Positions 6,491-7,060 of a stretch of DNA of 7,060 nucleotides are shown piece by piece. The notes under the pieces are model-generated. The model did not search any database. It was not told the DNA's origin and was given only the letters and a program-made list of their open reading frames with translations. The stretch's first letter is position 1. Each line of letters opens with the position of its first letter. The DNA comes from Candidatus Dormiibacterota bacterium (GTDB lineage: Bacteria > Chloroflexota > Dormibacteria > Aeolococcales > Aeolococcaceae), in NCBI GenBank assembly GCA_003136295.1, contig PLDZ01000050.1, forward strand, positions 8,973 through 16,032. The letters are read 5' to 3'. Both the position numbers and the translations under genes were made by a program.

Positions 6491-6808
6491 TCAGCCGGTC
6501 GCTGCGACCGGCTCCTCGTCGGGCTCCTCGATCATCTCGCCGACAGAGAAGATCGGCATGGCGCGAACGTTGGCGCGAGTCCTGTCGTGGCCGGTGTGAT
6601 CGTAGGCAACCGTTCCCGTGCGCAGTGCGAAGAGGGTGTGATCGCGTCCCACGCCGACGTGCTCACCCGCGAGGATCTTGGTGCCGCGTTGACGGACCAG
6701 GATGGTGCCGGCGAGAACGACCTCCCCGGTGTGACGCTTCACCCCAAGGCGCTTCGCCTTCGAATCGCGTCCGTTGCGGGAGCTTCCGCCGCCTTTCTTA
6801 TGCGCCAT
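6491..6808 (-). CDS. rpmA: 50S ribosomal protein L27 (bL27)
   Basis: L27 sits at the peptidyl-transferase centre, where its N-terminus reaches toward the P-site tRNA. The 105-residue product begins MAHKKGGGSSRNGRDSKAKR, the form without the cleaved leader known from Firmicutes. RHTGEVVLAGTILVRQRGTK and GRDHTLFAL are the typical core. The ATG at 6808 is supported by AAGGA 8 nt upstream and by the conserved N-terminus; the longer open frame upstream is a shadow of rplU. The C-terminus carries an acidic extra tail (EEPDEEPVAATG) that makes the protein longer than the usual 85-95 residues. The last codons and the TGA form one arm of a palindrome. It overlaps rplU by 11 nt and lies directly before obg. 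Confidence 0.97.
   Translation of the reverse strand: MAHKKGGGSSRNGRDSKAKRLGVKRHTGEVVLAGTILVRQRGTKILAGEHVGVGRDHTLFALRTGTVAYDHTGHDRTRANVRAMPIFSVGEMIEEPDEEPVAATG
6493..6513. promoter_or_regulatory. 10-bp palindrome at the rpmA stop codon, just before obg
   Basis: AGCCGGTCGC (6493-6502) and GCGACCGGCT (6504-6513) are exact inverted repeats around one base (6503). In the minus-strand mRNA this gives a stem of about 9 bp with a 3-base loop over the codons for the end of L27. The stem ends at the U and G of the UGA, and the likely obg start is a few bases on. No U-run follows, so it is not an intrinsic terminator. It may affect obg start choice, reinitiation or mRNA processing, which is inference; as DNA it could also be an operator. 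Confidence 0.5.
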
Positions 6809-7060
6809 CGCCTGGGTCCTTCTTGGGTTTTGGTGTCCTTGCGCGCTTCGGAGCAGCCGGTTTCGCGGCGGGCGCCTGGGTTTCCGTTTCGTCGGCCCCC
6901 GCTGCCACCGCGTCTTCCACGGCGAGCTCGGCAACGGCGACCTCGGCCTCGACGGCCTCGACCTCCGCCTCAACGGCCTCGGCCGCTGCCTCGATCGCTG
7001 CGGCTTTGGCGGTCGCTTTCGGTGCCGCGGCACGCTTCGGAGCGGCTGCCTTCGGCTTTG
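6798..7060 (-). CDS. rplU: Probable 50S ribosomal protein L21 (bL21), C-terminal extension only (partial)
   Basis: Only the last 86 residues are in the window, and none belongs to the folded part of L21. The assignment rests on position, since rplU normally lies just upstream of rpmA. The visible part is low-complexity and charge-segregated. A Lys/Ala/Pro stretch (residues 1-20) comes first. An Ala/Glu/Val stretch follows (about 21-55), with EAVEAEV twice in tandem and then AVAELAV, a heptad-like spacing that could form a helix or coiled coil. The tail is basic (AAKPAAPKRARTPKPKK, about 64-80). The frame was chosen because it is open to the edge, ends in TAA at 6800-6798 and overlaps the rpmA start by 11 nt. 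Ala/Lys-rich extensions on L21 occur in some GC-rich bacteria. Another Ala/Lys-rich protein upstream of rpmA is the alternative. Confidence 0.75.
   Translation of the reverse strand, partial: KPKAAAPKRAAAPKATAKAAAIEAAAEAVEAEVEAVEAEVAVAELAVEDAVAAGADETETQAPAAKPAAPKRARTPKPKKDPGDGA
6817..6823 (-). promoter_or_regulatory. Ribosome binding site of rpmA
   Basis: The minus strand reads AGAAGGA, ending 8 nt before the ATG at 6808. It lies inside the end of rplU and is the clearest Shine-Dalgarno sequence in the window. Confidence 0.6.

Noticed and set aside
6491..6493. UGA recoding (for example to Gly or Trp) as the reason for the L27-Obg open frame
   Set aside because: TGA also ends obg and rsfS in their expected places, so a genome-wide change of meaning is not supported.

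Overview
This window comes from a GC-rich bacterial chromosome and holds ordinary housekeeping genes. I see no mobile element, CRISPR array, tRNA, rRNA or defence locus. Codons end mostly in G or C. Gene content and style (rplU-rpmA-obg-nadD-rsfS packed together, a long Ala/Lys/Pro-rich extension on the probable L21, a class A penicillin-binding protein with a Pro-rich tail, possible leaderless promoters) would fit a GC-rich Gram-positive or related lineage such as Actinomycetota, Chloroflexota or Dormibacterota. The sequence alone does not settle the phylum.

Layout. Positions 1-1956 (+) hold the 3' part of a bifunctional class A penicillin-binding protein; its N-terminus lies beyond the left edge. 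It converges on an unrecognised soluble protein (1961-2716, -), and a GC-rich hairpin spans both stop codons. That unknown gene diverges from a rhomboid-family intramembrane protease (2825-4204, +), which carries a soluble N-terminal domain of about 200 residues. The rhomboid converges on the end of a minus-strand operon that runs leftward from the right edge: probable rplU (3' end only), rpmA, obg, nadD, rsfS. No stretch longer than about 110 bases is without a gene.

The operon joins ribosome parts and ribosome maturation to NAD synthesis. L21 and L27 are large-subunit proteins, Obg is a GTPase of large-subunit assembly, NadD makes nicotinate adenine dinucleotide, and RsfS silences free large subunits. 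The genes overlap by 11 nt (rplU/rpmA), 1 nt (obg/nadD, TGATG) and 8 nt (nadD/rsfS), which suggests one transcript with translational coupling.

The point most worth a second look is the rpmA-obg junction. The obg reading frame is the same as that of rpmA and follows directly after the rpmA TGA. No ATG, GTG, TTG or CTG lies in frame before the conserved Obg N-terminus, and the rpmA stop codon sits inside a near-perfect 10-bp palindrome. Either obg starts at a non-standard codon (ACG fits best), is reached by readthrough or reinitiation, or the base call is wrong. I found no clear case for a previously undescribed system.
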